A stretch of DNA of 64,000 nucleotides. Origin: Sarcocystis neurona (taxonomy: Eukaryota; Apicomplexa; Conoidasida; Eucoccidiorida; Sarcocystidae). Within the stretch, counting starts at the first letter, position 1. Each line of letters begins with the position of its first letter. This document shows, piece by piece, positions 55,301 to 64,000 of the stretch. Position numbers and translations under genes: made by a program. The stretch covers positions 1,248,545 through 1,312,544 of the forward strand of contig KL647291.1 in NCBI GenBank assembly GCA_000727475.1, in the 5' to 3' direction. The notes under the pieces were generated by a model. It ran no database searches and was not told the DNA's origin. It saw only the letters and a list, made by a program, of their open reading frames with translations.

Positions 55301-58237
55301 GCAGCAGCGGCGGTATTGCTGCATCCTCGGTGGACGCAGCGCCTGCAGCGCGATGTAGTGCATGCGGCGACAGCTGCGACAGTGCCCCAGTTGTTGCAGC
55401 AGCAGGAAGCAGAAGAGGCACGAACAGCAACAACACCATCAACAAGTGTCGCATGCACGGCGGGTGCAGACGAAGAGCGTGTCGCGTATCTGGGAACTGG
55501 TGGCTCTCTAGATATAATTGAGCAGCTGGCGGCTATTGCTGCAGCACTGGCCAAACAGCTTTCTACTGGCGTGCACTTGCTGCGGGGAGACATGCTGGCT
55601 GCAGTTGCTACAGATGTGCTGCTGCTGCAGCTGACGCTCCAAAACGTCCTTCATACAGCAATGCGCGAAGCCGAGAGGTGCAGCGGCTGCATGCGTAACA
55701 AGCTGCCTTGTCTTGTAGTAGATGCAGCTCGAGCAAAGCGACACGGAACGACAGGGCTGACAACCGCAGAGGACGACGCAGCAGAAGCGGGAACGGACGC
55801 CACAGCACCGCCACCAGCAGCAGCAACAGCAGCGGCACGGGTAACAGCCACGGACCGCTCAGCAGCAGCAGCAGCGATCCCAGCAGCAGTCGCAGCCCGC
55901 CAAGTGGCACCAGCAGCAGCTGCGAAAGCTGCGAAGAGCCCAGCTACCGCAGCGGCAGCAACAGGAAAGACTACCACTAGAAAGAGGTACGATCCTCTGC
56001 ATTTGACTCCGCAGCAGACAGAAATTCTGGACATGCTCCTGCTGAATACTTTGCAGCTGCTGCACTTGTCGCGCAGTGTGCTGATTCCTCGAGTAATGCA
56101 GCGACTACGGGCCAGCCCTGCTGTCATACAAGAGCTATCTCCTGCAATGGCGCTCTGGTGCTACCAGCAAATGGTGGTGCTGTTGCTGCTGCCGCCCCGT
56201 GCTGCAGCAGCAGCCAACTCCCAGTCACATCAAAGAGAGAATCGCGGTGAACACCAGCTGCTGCAGCGAGTAGACGGCGAGCTCGACACTCACACGTGCT
56301 CTACTGCTGCAGCTGCTGCTGCAAGTGAAGCGGAGAGAAACGTGAGCAGCAGGGGGCGAGATAAGAACGGCGACGGCAGCAACAGCAGCAGTGCTCCCCG
56401 GACAGACTCTACCGGCAGGATCTGCAGTATCACCAGCCGCCCAGTGCTAAGCAGCAGCGAGTGTGGCAGGATATCCGGCAGCAGCAGAGAAGCGCGGGAT
56501 GCAGAGGGAGGAGTTCACGTGAGAAAGCAGAAGGGGTCTGCTATTGCAGCCCCCTCTGCAAGAGGAGGACCGCCTCAGGGTCCCGCCGAAGAGGAGGCAG
56601 CGGCAGCAGCAGGAACATGTCAAAAGAGCAATGCAGAAGAGGAAGACGGGCGTCAAACGTGTGCAGCAGGTCACCTGCTGGTAGAGGTAGCAGACGGAAA
56701 GCCAAAAGCAGCAGAGGGAGGATGGCGCCCGGAGTGCACAACAGCAGACCCCTCCTCTTCAGCAGCAGAAGCAGTCGAAGCAAGTGGCTGTTCCGCTAAA
56801 AGGTATTATCAAGACGAGGCCTGCAACGCGACTGCTCCCGACCAGGCACGAATGCATGCAAAGTTGCTGCAGCAGCTCGCGTCGCTGCTGCTGACCTTCC
56901 CGCATGCCTTGCGGCCGTACTTGGAGCCCACCTTTGACAGCCCTGTGACGGCGCCGATGCAGGTTGAAGTGCGTGCAGTGCGCGGCAGCAGCAACAATAG
57001 AAACAGTCCCAGTTTCCACAGCAACAACAGCAGCCACTGCGGCACGGGCAACAACTGCAGCGTCGGCCGGTTAAGCAGAGGTAGCAGCAGCATACGACAG
57101 GAAGATAGCTGTACGAGCGCTGGCGTCGGCAGCAGAAGCGCAGACAGGACCTTCCGCGGCAGCAGCAGCAGGTCGCGGGAGTGCAACAGCACTGACGTTT
57201 GCGGCAGTGGGGAGAGCAGCACGACCGGCAGCACCTCGACCGGCAGCAGCAGGCGCAGCAGCAGCAGCAACTGGAACAGCTGCAGGAGGAAAAGCGCTGT
57301 GATTGACGCAGTTGTTGCTTGTTCAACGAACTACAGAGACACGAGAAGTCCCGAGCTCGAGGAGCCGATAGAATTAGAATCGACTTTTTCTTCCGGGAGC
57401 GCGTGTCGAAGAACAGCGCGCCGAGATTTGCTGCTGCCGTCAAGAAGCAGCAGGTGCGGGGAGTGGCTGCGTATACTTGACGTGCTGCGTCCGGGTCCTG
57501 CAACAGCAACAGCAGCACGTCTCGCAGGTTAGTCCTGTCTCACTGTTGCTGCTGCCCCAATTACGTACAAGCACGGAGTTACACCCATACGCACATATAT
57601 ATGTGTCGAGACATACGCATACGTACGTACGTACGCATCCGTCGTCCCTCCCTATGCATATTTACGAGTAGCTGGCGACCCTGCTGCTGTTCCTGCGGAT
57701 GAACCACGGTCCTCCGGCTGCTGCTGGTGCATCTCGTGCTGCTGCGACTGCACCTGCTGCGGCTTCTGTTGTGCTCCGCGGCTTTGCTGTGGCGCTTTTC
57801 CTTGCCGCCGCCTGCCGCTTCCTCTTCGGCTGCACCCTCTTCTGCTGCGTCTGCTGCTGGGCTTCCTGCTGCCTTTTCTTCCTCTGCGGCTGCCTCTGTG
57901 CTGCGGTTTTGCTGTGTCTGCTGCTGCGTTGCCCGCAGCTGTGTTTCCTGCTTCTTCCGCTGGATCTGCTGCTGCGTCCCCGGATGTTGCACGTGCGTCT
58001 TCTGCTGCTACAGCTGACGCTGCTGCTGCTGACCACGGCCTCAAGGAAGCCGCTTTGACATTCTGGCAAACGCATGCAGACGTGGCGAGACAAGTCGTCT
58101 TAAAGAGAGTTAGCTGCGACGAGTCGTGTCACTTGCTGCTCCGTTGTCTCTCCGCTGTTGCTCCTCCTCCTCCTGGGGTTGCACGAGCCGGTGCTGCTGC
58201 CCCTCCTGCCGCGTCAGCAGCGCGAACCTCGCCATAG
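52312..58237 (+). CDS. Second very large alanine-rich protein, two exons seen, 5' end missing
   Basis: The exon 52312-57527 follows a good acceptor (ctcttgccggtgcag) and enters in phase 2, so an earlier exon exists. It ends at CGCAG-GTTAGT in phase 1. A 141-bp TA/CG-rich intron leads to 57669-58237, in phase, ending in TAG after AASAARTSP. Segments include LLLDCKLDDVDFASAEVYRR, a Glu/Gln-rich stretch, long Ala runs, and helical parts (AALPRLLHVAVAFDPLRPLA; LTPQQTEILDMLLLNTLQLL; ALTFWQTHADVARQVVLKR). A serine-rich part lies near the end of exon 1. The style matches the neighbour at 45665, and they could be one gene or tandem relatives. The last exon passes through a Cys/Leu-rich part where the alanine-coding phase sits in other frames. 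Confidence 0.5.
57528..57668 (+). other. Short intron of the second alanine-rich gene
   Basis: GTTAGT donor, TA/tacg-rich body and tttacgag acceptor; the flanking exons join in phase 1. Confidence 0.5.
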
Positions 58238-58847
58238 CTGTGCAAGAAAGCATTTTCCGCCTCCAAGCAGCAGGTCGGTGTAACTCTGAGGACTTCTTCT
58301 CCTCCTCCTCCGTTTCTTTGTTCCGCCCTCTGTATTGCCTTGTGTTTGTGAGGCAGACACATGCGGCCACGTCTCTGTTCGTTCACAGATCTACACTCTC
58401 ACGTCCACGCGTGGGAGTCTACTGGACGTGCGTAGATATCCACGTGTGACTAGGTGAGATACAGACCATTACATTTACATGTAGGCCAAATAGCCACGGG
58501 CGTGTATATGTATATATATGTGTATTTGTTTGCGATGTCCGCGTCTACGTACAGCTCTGTATACATGTCTGTCCTGCATACTTGCGCGCACCTAGATGCG
58601 ATTCAACATAGATAGGTGTGTCAATACTACACTGTATATACATGTAAGTGCGTCGCCCTTTGAAGATGCGCTCGTGTGCATACGGCTCGTATGCGGAACT
58701 CTGCAGGTAGGTACACGAAAATGCGTGCGTCTGTGTTTGTGTGTGGGTTTTTATGTCTCTGTGTGTGTGTATGTGTGTGTTTTCATGTGTGGGTGTGTGC
58801 GTGTGGGTGGGTGTGTGTGTGTGTTGGGGAGGGGTGTGTGTGTGTGT
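58238..58847. other. Gene-poor spacer left of the assembly gap
   Basis: It contains tacgtgtatata tracts and an increasingly GT-rich end (58735-58847). No protein-like frame is seen. Confidence 0.5.
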
Positions 58848-59238
58848 NNNNNNNNNNNNNNNNNNNNNNNNNNNNNNNNNNNNNNNNNNNNNNNNNNNNN
58901 NNNNNNNNNNNNNNNNNNNNNNNNNNNNNNNNNNNNNNNNNNNNNNNNNNNNNNNNNNNNNNNNNNNNNNNNNNNNNNNNNNNNNNNNNNNNNNNNNNNN
59001 NNNNNNNNNNNNNNNNNNNNNNNNNNNNNNNNNNNNNNNNNNNNNNNNNNNNNNNNNNNNNNNNNNNNNNNNNNNNNNNNNNNNNNNNNNNNNNNNNNNN
59101 NNNNNNNNNNNNNNNNNNNNNNNNNNNNNNNNNNNNNNNNNNNNNNNNNNNNNNNNNNNNNNNNNNNNNNNNNNNNNNNNNNNNNNNNNNNNNNNNNNNN
59201 NNNNNNNNNNNNNNNNNNNNNNNNNNNNNNNNNNNNNN
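58848..59238. other. Assembly gap of 391 Ns
   Basis: The gap is flanked by TG-rich microsatellite on both sides (gtgtgtgtgt left, ggtgggggtgtgtgt right), so it probably spans a longer GT repeat. Open frames through it are meaningless. Confidence 0.99.
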
Positions 59239-59288
59239 TGGTGGGGGTGTGTGTAGGTGTGGGGGGGGTGTGTGTAGGTGGGTGTGGG

Positions 59289-59421
59289 TTTGGGCAGAGA
59301 CGCACGGAGCTCGCTCCAGCGCCGTCATTGCTGCAGGCAGTGCTTGTGAAAATGGGGGCAGGGAAAGGCGGGGCCTGCTCCTTTTTAGACACGTGGGTGT
59401 GTGTGTCTGCAGAGACAAAAC
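59289..59421 (+). CDS. Possible exon of an unrecognised gene
   Basis: After an acceptor-like gtttgggcag the frame reads ELAPAPSLLQAVLVKMGAG and ACSFLDTWVCVSAETK, ending at ACG-GTGAGA. It may be an upstream exon of the gene ending at 60811, but the linking exons were not resolved. Confidence 0.25.
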
Positions 59422-60199
59422 GGTGAGAATCACAGCTGCTCTAGCACTGACTGCGGAAGTGCGGGCTGCCGCCTCAGCTGCGGTGGCAGATATGTGTCCC
59501 TCTCTAAGTGTGTTCATGTGTGTGTGTGTATATGTGTGTTTGTGAGCACTGCGAGAACGTCACTCCTCCTGCGTTCTCAAAATTTCCCAGCGGGCAGAGC
59601 TGCGCCTCTACGAAGGAAAACGGAGAGCTTCCCTTCTTTTTCTTCTGCTTCTTTCTCCTGCCCACTGTCTGCAAGTCCACACAAGTGTCTGCGCGTGCAT
59701 CCGACTTTTCTGCGTGCGGGATATTTGTTTCCACGCTTGTCGCAGGAACACGTGTGTCTCCGGAGACGTAGTAGGGTGTTGTATGTATGTACGTATGTAT
59801 ATATGTATGTATGTGTGTGTGTGTATACGTGTGTGGAGATAAAAAGGACACATGCGTGCATCTACCTTCACGACTGTCACAGGAACGTTATACATAGATA
59901 TTTATATATATATATGTATATATATGTCTGGTCTGTGTGTGTCTGTTTGCATGTAGACATGGCCCTGTAGTGGGAGCGGCTTTTGTGTCCAGCGGGGTGT
60001 ATGACTGTACGTCTGTTGATTTGTTCGCGCCTGCCTATTTATGTTTGCGTGTGTTCGTGTGGATCCGTGACGACACACCTCTCAGAATATATTATATATA
60101 TATGTATTATATATTTCCACATTCCTGCGCACACACATGCAGGTAGGTGCGCACCTGTAGGTGTGGGTGGTGTGTGTGGAGAGGCCGGTTCATTAGCAG

Positions 60200-60811
60200 A
60201 GGCAGGCGTCCTCTTCTGGCCACAGGACGTTCGGGGAGCTTCTTATTCTTCGTACAAAAAATATGTCTTTTCGCGAACGTTATCTTGGCGCGTGTCCAGG
60301 CCTCTTCTGTAAGGCGTGCACAGCGCAGCACGGTCAACTGGCGGCAACAGAATTTCCCTCTCTGTCTCTCTCTCTATACGTGCGTAACTGTACACGTCTG
60401 TAGAAGGGTTCTGCTATGTCCTTGTGTGTGTATATATATATGTGTTTATTTGCTCTTTACGTATCGAGATGCGCACGTGTACGTACCTGTTTAGGCGCAG
60501 TACATATATATATGCATGTGTATGTGTGTACACGTGGAGGCGTGATCTGTCTGTTTGTTTTCTAGAGGGGTCTGCTTTGTCGGTTTCTCCCTAGAAACTG
60601 TTGTGTCCTCTACCAGCGGTACCGTTACACTGCATACACTGTCGACGCTAAGTCTGTCGTAAGTATTGCGGCCTTTTCAGCCTTTGCTTCACGTCCGAAA
60701 TATCTGCAGCTCTTCTCACCGCAGGCTGCAGACTGCGCAGTGGGCGCGCACGTACGTTTGCCGCTGCTGCGGTCACGCGTATCTCCTCTCCTGTGCTCCG
60801 GTGCTTCATGA
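60200..60811 (+). CDS. Unrecognised protein, last two exons
   Basis: The exon 60200-60308 (acceptor ggttcattagcag, donor CTTCT-GTAAGG) encodes AGVLFWPQDVRGASYSSYKK and VFSRTLSWRVSRPL, ending in phase 2. It joins in phase to 60595-60811 (acceptor gtcggtttctccctag), encoding YQRYRYTAYTVDAKSVVSIA and SRPKYLQLFSPQAADCAVG, to a TGA. Phase agreement and strong splice sites support the pair. The aromatic/basic composition suggests an organelle or membrane-associated protein, but no family is recognised. Earlier exons probably lie between the assembly gap and 60200. Confidence 0.45.
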
Positions 60812-61543
60812 ATAAAAAGGATTGCTCTTTTACCGACAAGCGCCTTCCTGCAATTACGCGCCACGTGTGTCCTCTCCACTGGAAACAGGCTCGCGTTGTC
60901 TGTACACTCTATTACTCAAGGCCCAGGGACAGCGCTGCGGCACCGCATGCCAACGCCTTGCATGTAGACGTTGCACTGCCTCTCTACTTTCCCATCGACC
61001 AACACACATCGTTACTGAGTCGTTACCATAAAGAGACACTTGGTTCCGGTGTACCAACAGCCGCTCCTTTTCTTTTTAAAAGGTTCGGGTCGTTCTTCGC
61101 ATGCAGGAGCATTCGTTGACATGAACTGCGTGATAGCCGTTCTATAGATGGCCGCTACACAAGGACAGAGAGCTGTCACGTAACAGTTCATCGAAGCTGC
61201 GGAGGGCCGGCAGGTCCGCCGTTGCTCACCTTTCAAAGTTACGTTTGGTAGAACATAGGTGCACGAAGATACGGCCGACGACCCCACGCGAAAGAAACTC
61301 GATACCTAGAGAGACGTGAGGGTGCGTACTCCACGCAGGCACGTGAGAGGCGCTTTAACGGTGAAAGACGTCGACAACATCGAAGAGAACGTGGAAGTAA
61401 CATGTAGGAAATGAAGTTAATACAAAGGAGATTCTTTTGCGTGTATGCGCGTCTCCCACATGTGTACGTGTGTAAACACAGATCTGAATACGCGTGTGTG
61501 AGCCGTTGTTGTGTTAGAATAAACGGGTGTGGGGCACTAGGCC

Positions 61544-61870
61544 GTGTGCCGTTATCTGCTTGCTGCTGTTTGCTGTCTCCTGTCCTCCCAACGAGACGAA
61601 AATTCACACAGAAGCACAACGTCCGTTTTCACGGGAAGACTGTACTTCATTCACACATGCCTGCGCGCGCTGCAACTTCTCGCGGATGCAAGATTGCCTT
61701 TTGTGAGGCTCAGTTTTCCCGTGACAATAGGACTCGCGCTTGCATTTTCTGCGCCGGTCGCAAACACAAACCTGAGCACTGTACATTGTGCTGCTGCTGG
61801 TCTGCAGGTGCACGCCGTACACTTCTCGAGTATAGCGGTAGCTCTCTCACATGTGCTTGCAGCTCTTTAG
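61544..61870 (+). CDS. Hypothetical hydrophobic open frame
   Basis: The later part reads RLPFVRLSFPVTIGLALAFS and HAVHFSSIAVALSHVLAAL to a TAG, suggesting one or two membrane segments. The first third is less protein-like, and an acceptor near 61640 is possible. A second plus-strand frame through the same DNA is also open, so the call is weak. Confidence 0.2.
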   Translation: MCRYLLAAVCCLLSSQRDENSHRSTTSVFTGRLYFIHTCLRALQLLADARLPFVRLSFPVTIGLALAFSAPVANTNLSTVHCAAAGLQVHAVHFSSIAVALSHVLAAL

Positions 61871-61892
61871 GTAAAAAGATCTACGACGAGCA

Positions 61893-62153
61893 CGTTTTTC
61901 CTGTGCGCATAAAAGAATACCTGGCCGTAGGCAGATGCGTCTCCATATACACTCACATATACTCGTGAAAATTCGTACATCTATACATAACTAAATGCAC
62001 ACCCGTCGTCTTCTACGAAAAGCCCGTTCTTCCTGTGTGTATGAAAGTATACCTGAACGTAGGTAGATGCGTGTTAATGTCCCTCCACGTATACTCGTAA
62101 ACATTCGTATATCTAGACATACGTAAGTGCATGCCTGTCGTCTTCAAATTCTA
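61893..62153. repeat. Imperfect tandem duplication of about 142 bp
   Basis: The segment from 61893 (cgtttttcctgtgcgcataa, then atacctggccgtaggcagat, ending cccgtcgtctt) recurs from about 62035 with moderate divergence, ending gcctgtcgtctt. Confidence 0.75.
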
Positions 62154-62269
62154 TAGTTTTTGTATCTGTAGGGGCCACACACATCACGATCGCGTTAAAC
62201 TGCAATAATGAACGCGCCTGACCAACACGCGTGCGCGCGTGGACTTGTCTAGGAAACTCTGTGTGTGTG

Positions 62270-62325
62270 CGTGTGTGCACCTCTGCGTGTGTGCACCTGT
62301 TCGTGTGTGCACCTGTGCGTGTATA
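62270..62325. repeat. Tandem repeat, about 3.5 copies of 16 bp
   Basis: The unit cgtgtgtgcacctctg and close variants starts at 62270, 62286, 62302 and 62318 (partial). Confidence 0.85.
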
Positions 62326-62398
62326 CAAAGATGTATGTATTTGTCTTCCTCTATACCTAATTCGTAGCGTGTTCTACTGCACTACTGGAGGATTACCT

Positions 62399-63352
62399 TC
62401 AGTGGACAAGGTCGAAAACGAGGGTGAACAGAAGTGCGCCGGTAGTGAGCAGCAGATGGGGAGTGACGTGGATCGCACTGGCTGGAATAGTGACGTACAC
62501 TTTGCATGCTTTGTTGCGCATCTCAGGGCTGCTGGTAACAAGCGGTGGCCCGCCTGCAGTACCAGAAGCTGCTGCTGCTGTTGGTGGTGCTGCTGGGACT
62601 GCTGGTGGTGCTGGTGGTGGTGCAGCTACTGCTGCTGGTGCTGCTGCTCCTGGTGCTGCTGCTGCAGGCGGTGCAGTCACTGCTGCTGCTGCAGGCGGTG
62701 CAGTCGCTGCTGCTGCTGCTGCCGGTGGGGGGGCGGCTGTTGGTGGTGGTTGCGCGTTTCTGAGGGAAATGTAAGATACTGGGATAGTCGCTGGTTGGAC
62801 AGCAAGCGCCGCTGCAGGTGCTGCTGGTACGACGGCAACAGGTGCTCTTGCATTCACTGGTGCTCCTTGCATGCCCTCCCCTTGTTTGTCTTCATCGTCT
62901 TCATTCTCCTTTGTCTTCCCAGCTTGCGCTGCAGTTGCTCCTGCTGCTTGTCCAGCTGCTGCTGTCTGTACTGCTGGGGATGGCGCTGCTGCTGCGGCCT
63001 GGCCAGCAGCGCACAAATAGCAAATTTTGACTGGAACAGGTGGCAGTTGGCTTACTTCGAGAGTGAACGTTCTGAACGGAGCTTGAGTACCAGCTTCTGC
63101 TTGCACCGCTGTTCGTACAGCAGTGGGAGATATGCTGGATAGCGGCAGCTCTACAGTACATTCTGAGTCATACACCTTAAGTGGATCGGCCGGTGCCAAG
63201 CCAGCATAACCTGCTGTACCACAGTTAAACGGTACTTTGCCTCCCCCTGCCGGAATTGCTACCTCCACTGATCCTCCTGATTGATAACAGTCTGCAGCAG
63301 TCGCAGCAATGCCAACACAGCAGCGACCTACACCTGCGGCACCGTCGGAGTA
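62399..63352 (-). CDS. SRS/6-Cys-like surface protein with Ala/Pro-rich insert; 3' exon, partial
   Basis: The exon reads about 317 residues to a stop. The cysteine and strand layout matches a SAG-related (SRS) domain: Cys22 before a short strand, VPFNC at 44, SECTVELPL at 65, then FTLEVSQLPPVPVKICYLC (114) and KACKVYVTIPA (283). SRS and 6-Cys proteins are GPI-anchored adhesins of apicomplexan zoites. The C-terminus is hydrophobic (LLLTTGALLFTLVF, about 300-313), as in a GPI-anchor signal. Between the last two cysteines lies a roughly 165-residue alanine/proline-rich insert, where normal domains have only a few residues. The 5' boundary (63352 or 63333) is uncertain, and no signal peptide is in view. 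Upstream duplicated DNA and a second AAAADGC-like start near 63700 suggest more domain exons towards or beyond the right edge. Family assignment is by pattern only. Confidence 0.55.
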   Translation of the reverse strand, partial: YSDGAAGVGRCCVGIAATAADCYQSGGSVEVAIPAGGGKVPFNCGTAGYAGLAPADPLKVYDSECTVELPLSSISPTAVRTAVQAEAGTQAPFRTFTLEVSQLPPVPVKICYLCAAGQAAAAAPSPAVQTAAAGQAAGATAAQAGKTKENEDDEDKQGEGMQGAPVNARAPVAVVPAAPAAALAVQPATIPVSYISLRNAQPPPTAAPPPAAAAAATAPPAAAAVTAPPAAAAPGAAAPAAVAAPPPAPPAVPAAPPTAAAASGTAGGPPLVTSSPEMRNKACKVYVTIPASAIHVTPHLLLTTGALLFTLVFDLVH

Positions 63353-63364
63353 CTTTCACGCGCG

Positions 63365-63630
63365 TATATTGCTAGATGTGTACTAAATGTATCTCTGTAT
63401 ATCACGAGTACACGTTTGTACAGCGAAATCGTGAAGCCAGCGAACCCAACAACTGGATGCGTCTGCCCAGCTACCAGCAGGTATGGGCTTCCATTTGCAC
63501 CTGCCAGATACGTACTACTAAAAAATGTGTATACCCTAACGAGTACATACCTATCCAGAGACAACTTAAAGCCAGCGAAGGAACACGACAACCGGGTGCA
63601 CCTCCCCAGCCACAAGCAGGAATAGACTTC
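63365..63630. repeat. Imperfect tandem duplication of about 139 bp next to the SRS-like exon
   Basis: Read on the minus strand, 63630-63492 and 63491-63365 share gaagtctattcctgcttgtg/gaagcccatacctgctggta, then gcacccggttgtcg/gcatccagttgttg and ttcgctggctt. They may be duplicated exon or intron sequence of the surface-protein gene. Confidence 0.75.
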
Positions 63631-63894
63631 CAGCTACATTGTAAGAATGGTAAAATGCTAAGATTATTGCAACGAACTTATCGTTGCAACCGTCTGCAGC
63701 AGCAGCCACAGCAGCGGAGCAGCGGCGGTAGAGCTGTAGCACGAACAGCTCAGGTGGCCACATGCACAGTACAAAGACCCATTCACAATGCATTCACACA
63801 GAGGTATACACGCGTGAGTGTAGGCTTGTCCCAGATATATATATATATATACGCATAAATGTAAGCGTGTGCTTACCGGCACACCGGCAAGGTG

Positions 63895-64000
63895 CTGCCG
63901 CACAGCATTGAGTCCTGCAGTGCGTCCTTCCACAGGCACTCACCTCTTCGATAGGTCTTACTCTGCCGCGGATACTGTATGTGCATTGTTGATAGCAGAT
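63895..64000 (-). CDS. Possible upstream exon of the surface-protein gene, cut by the window edge
   Basis: The minus strand has an excellent donor, CGAAGAG-GTGAGTGCC, near 63945. It is preceded by an open stretch with paired cysteines (CYQQCTYSIRGRVRPIEE). A second donor-like GTAAGC occurs near 63878. Membership in the SRS-like gene is inferred from strand and proximity only. Confidence 0.25.

Noticed and set aside
58596..59545. Several long frames across the assembly gap
   Set aside because: They consist mainly of Ns and TG-repeat translation.
62424..63142. Plus-strand frames opposite the SRS-like exon (Gly/Ala and Cys/Trp runs)
   Set aside because: They mirror the Ala/Pro-rich insert; the minus strand has the cysteine pattern and hydrophobic C-terminus of a surface protein.
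1..64000. tRNA, rRNA and transposase genes
   Set aside because: I looked for cloverleaf-like conserved arms, rRNA-like conserved blocks and reverse transcriptase or transposase motifs and recognised none; a covariance-model scan would be needed to exclude tRNAs.

Overview
The window looks like nuclear DNA of a coccidian apicomplexan, with an Eimeria-type genome style. Four observations support this. Genes are split by many introns with ordinary GT-AG sites, and no bacterial operon structure is seen. Exons carry long alanine, glutamine and serine runs from CAG/GCT triplet repeats. Introns and spacers are dominated by alternating purine-pyrimidine (TA, TG, CG, CA) tracts. Recognisable proteins include an M1 aminopeptidase, a PA28 proteasome activator and a surface protein with the cysteine layout of SRS/6-Cys domains. 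The 391-base N block shows this is a draft scaffold. The species cannot be named from sequence alone; the SRS-like protein would be unexpected in Eimeria proper.

Left part (1-10003), both readable genes on the minus strand: the first coding exon of aminopeptidase N (712-2829, the rest lies off the left edge), then a three-exon gene for a mitochondrial-type single-pass membrane protein (6759-10003). Middle-left (11-18 kb): short plus-strand multi-exon genes of unknown function and an alanine-rich, strand-ambiguous repeat block (14.3-15.7 kb). A long minus-strand coiled-coil gene (18.8-28.0 kb) is rebuilt from six phase-compatible exons. At 29-32.7 kb there are several short, weakly supported genes.

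The best-supported gene is a five-exon plus-strand PA28/REG proteasome activator (32920-38883), about twice the usual length because of a serine-rich insert. It is followed by two almost abutting plus-strand genes. One is an alanine-rich protein (39406-40802). The other is a small protein with a canonical eIF4E-binding motif (40807-41866).

The right part (43.8-58.3 kb) is dominated by two very large alanine-rich plus-strand coding blocks (45665-50311 and 52312-58237), interpreted with caution as organelle-type helical-repeat proteins, with triplet-repeat DNA around them. After the N gap come a short two-exon gene end (60200-60811) and, at the right edge on the minus strand, the 3' exon of the SRS-like surface protein (62399-63352).

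Exon models were built by eye from splice signals, reading-frame phase and protein-like composition. No transcript or database evidence was available. Single-exon and unlinked calls are much less certain than the phase-consistent multi-exon models. Tandem duplications with units of 16-142 bp are scattered through the noncoding DNA and are listed separately.
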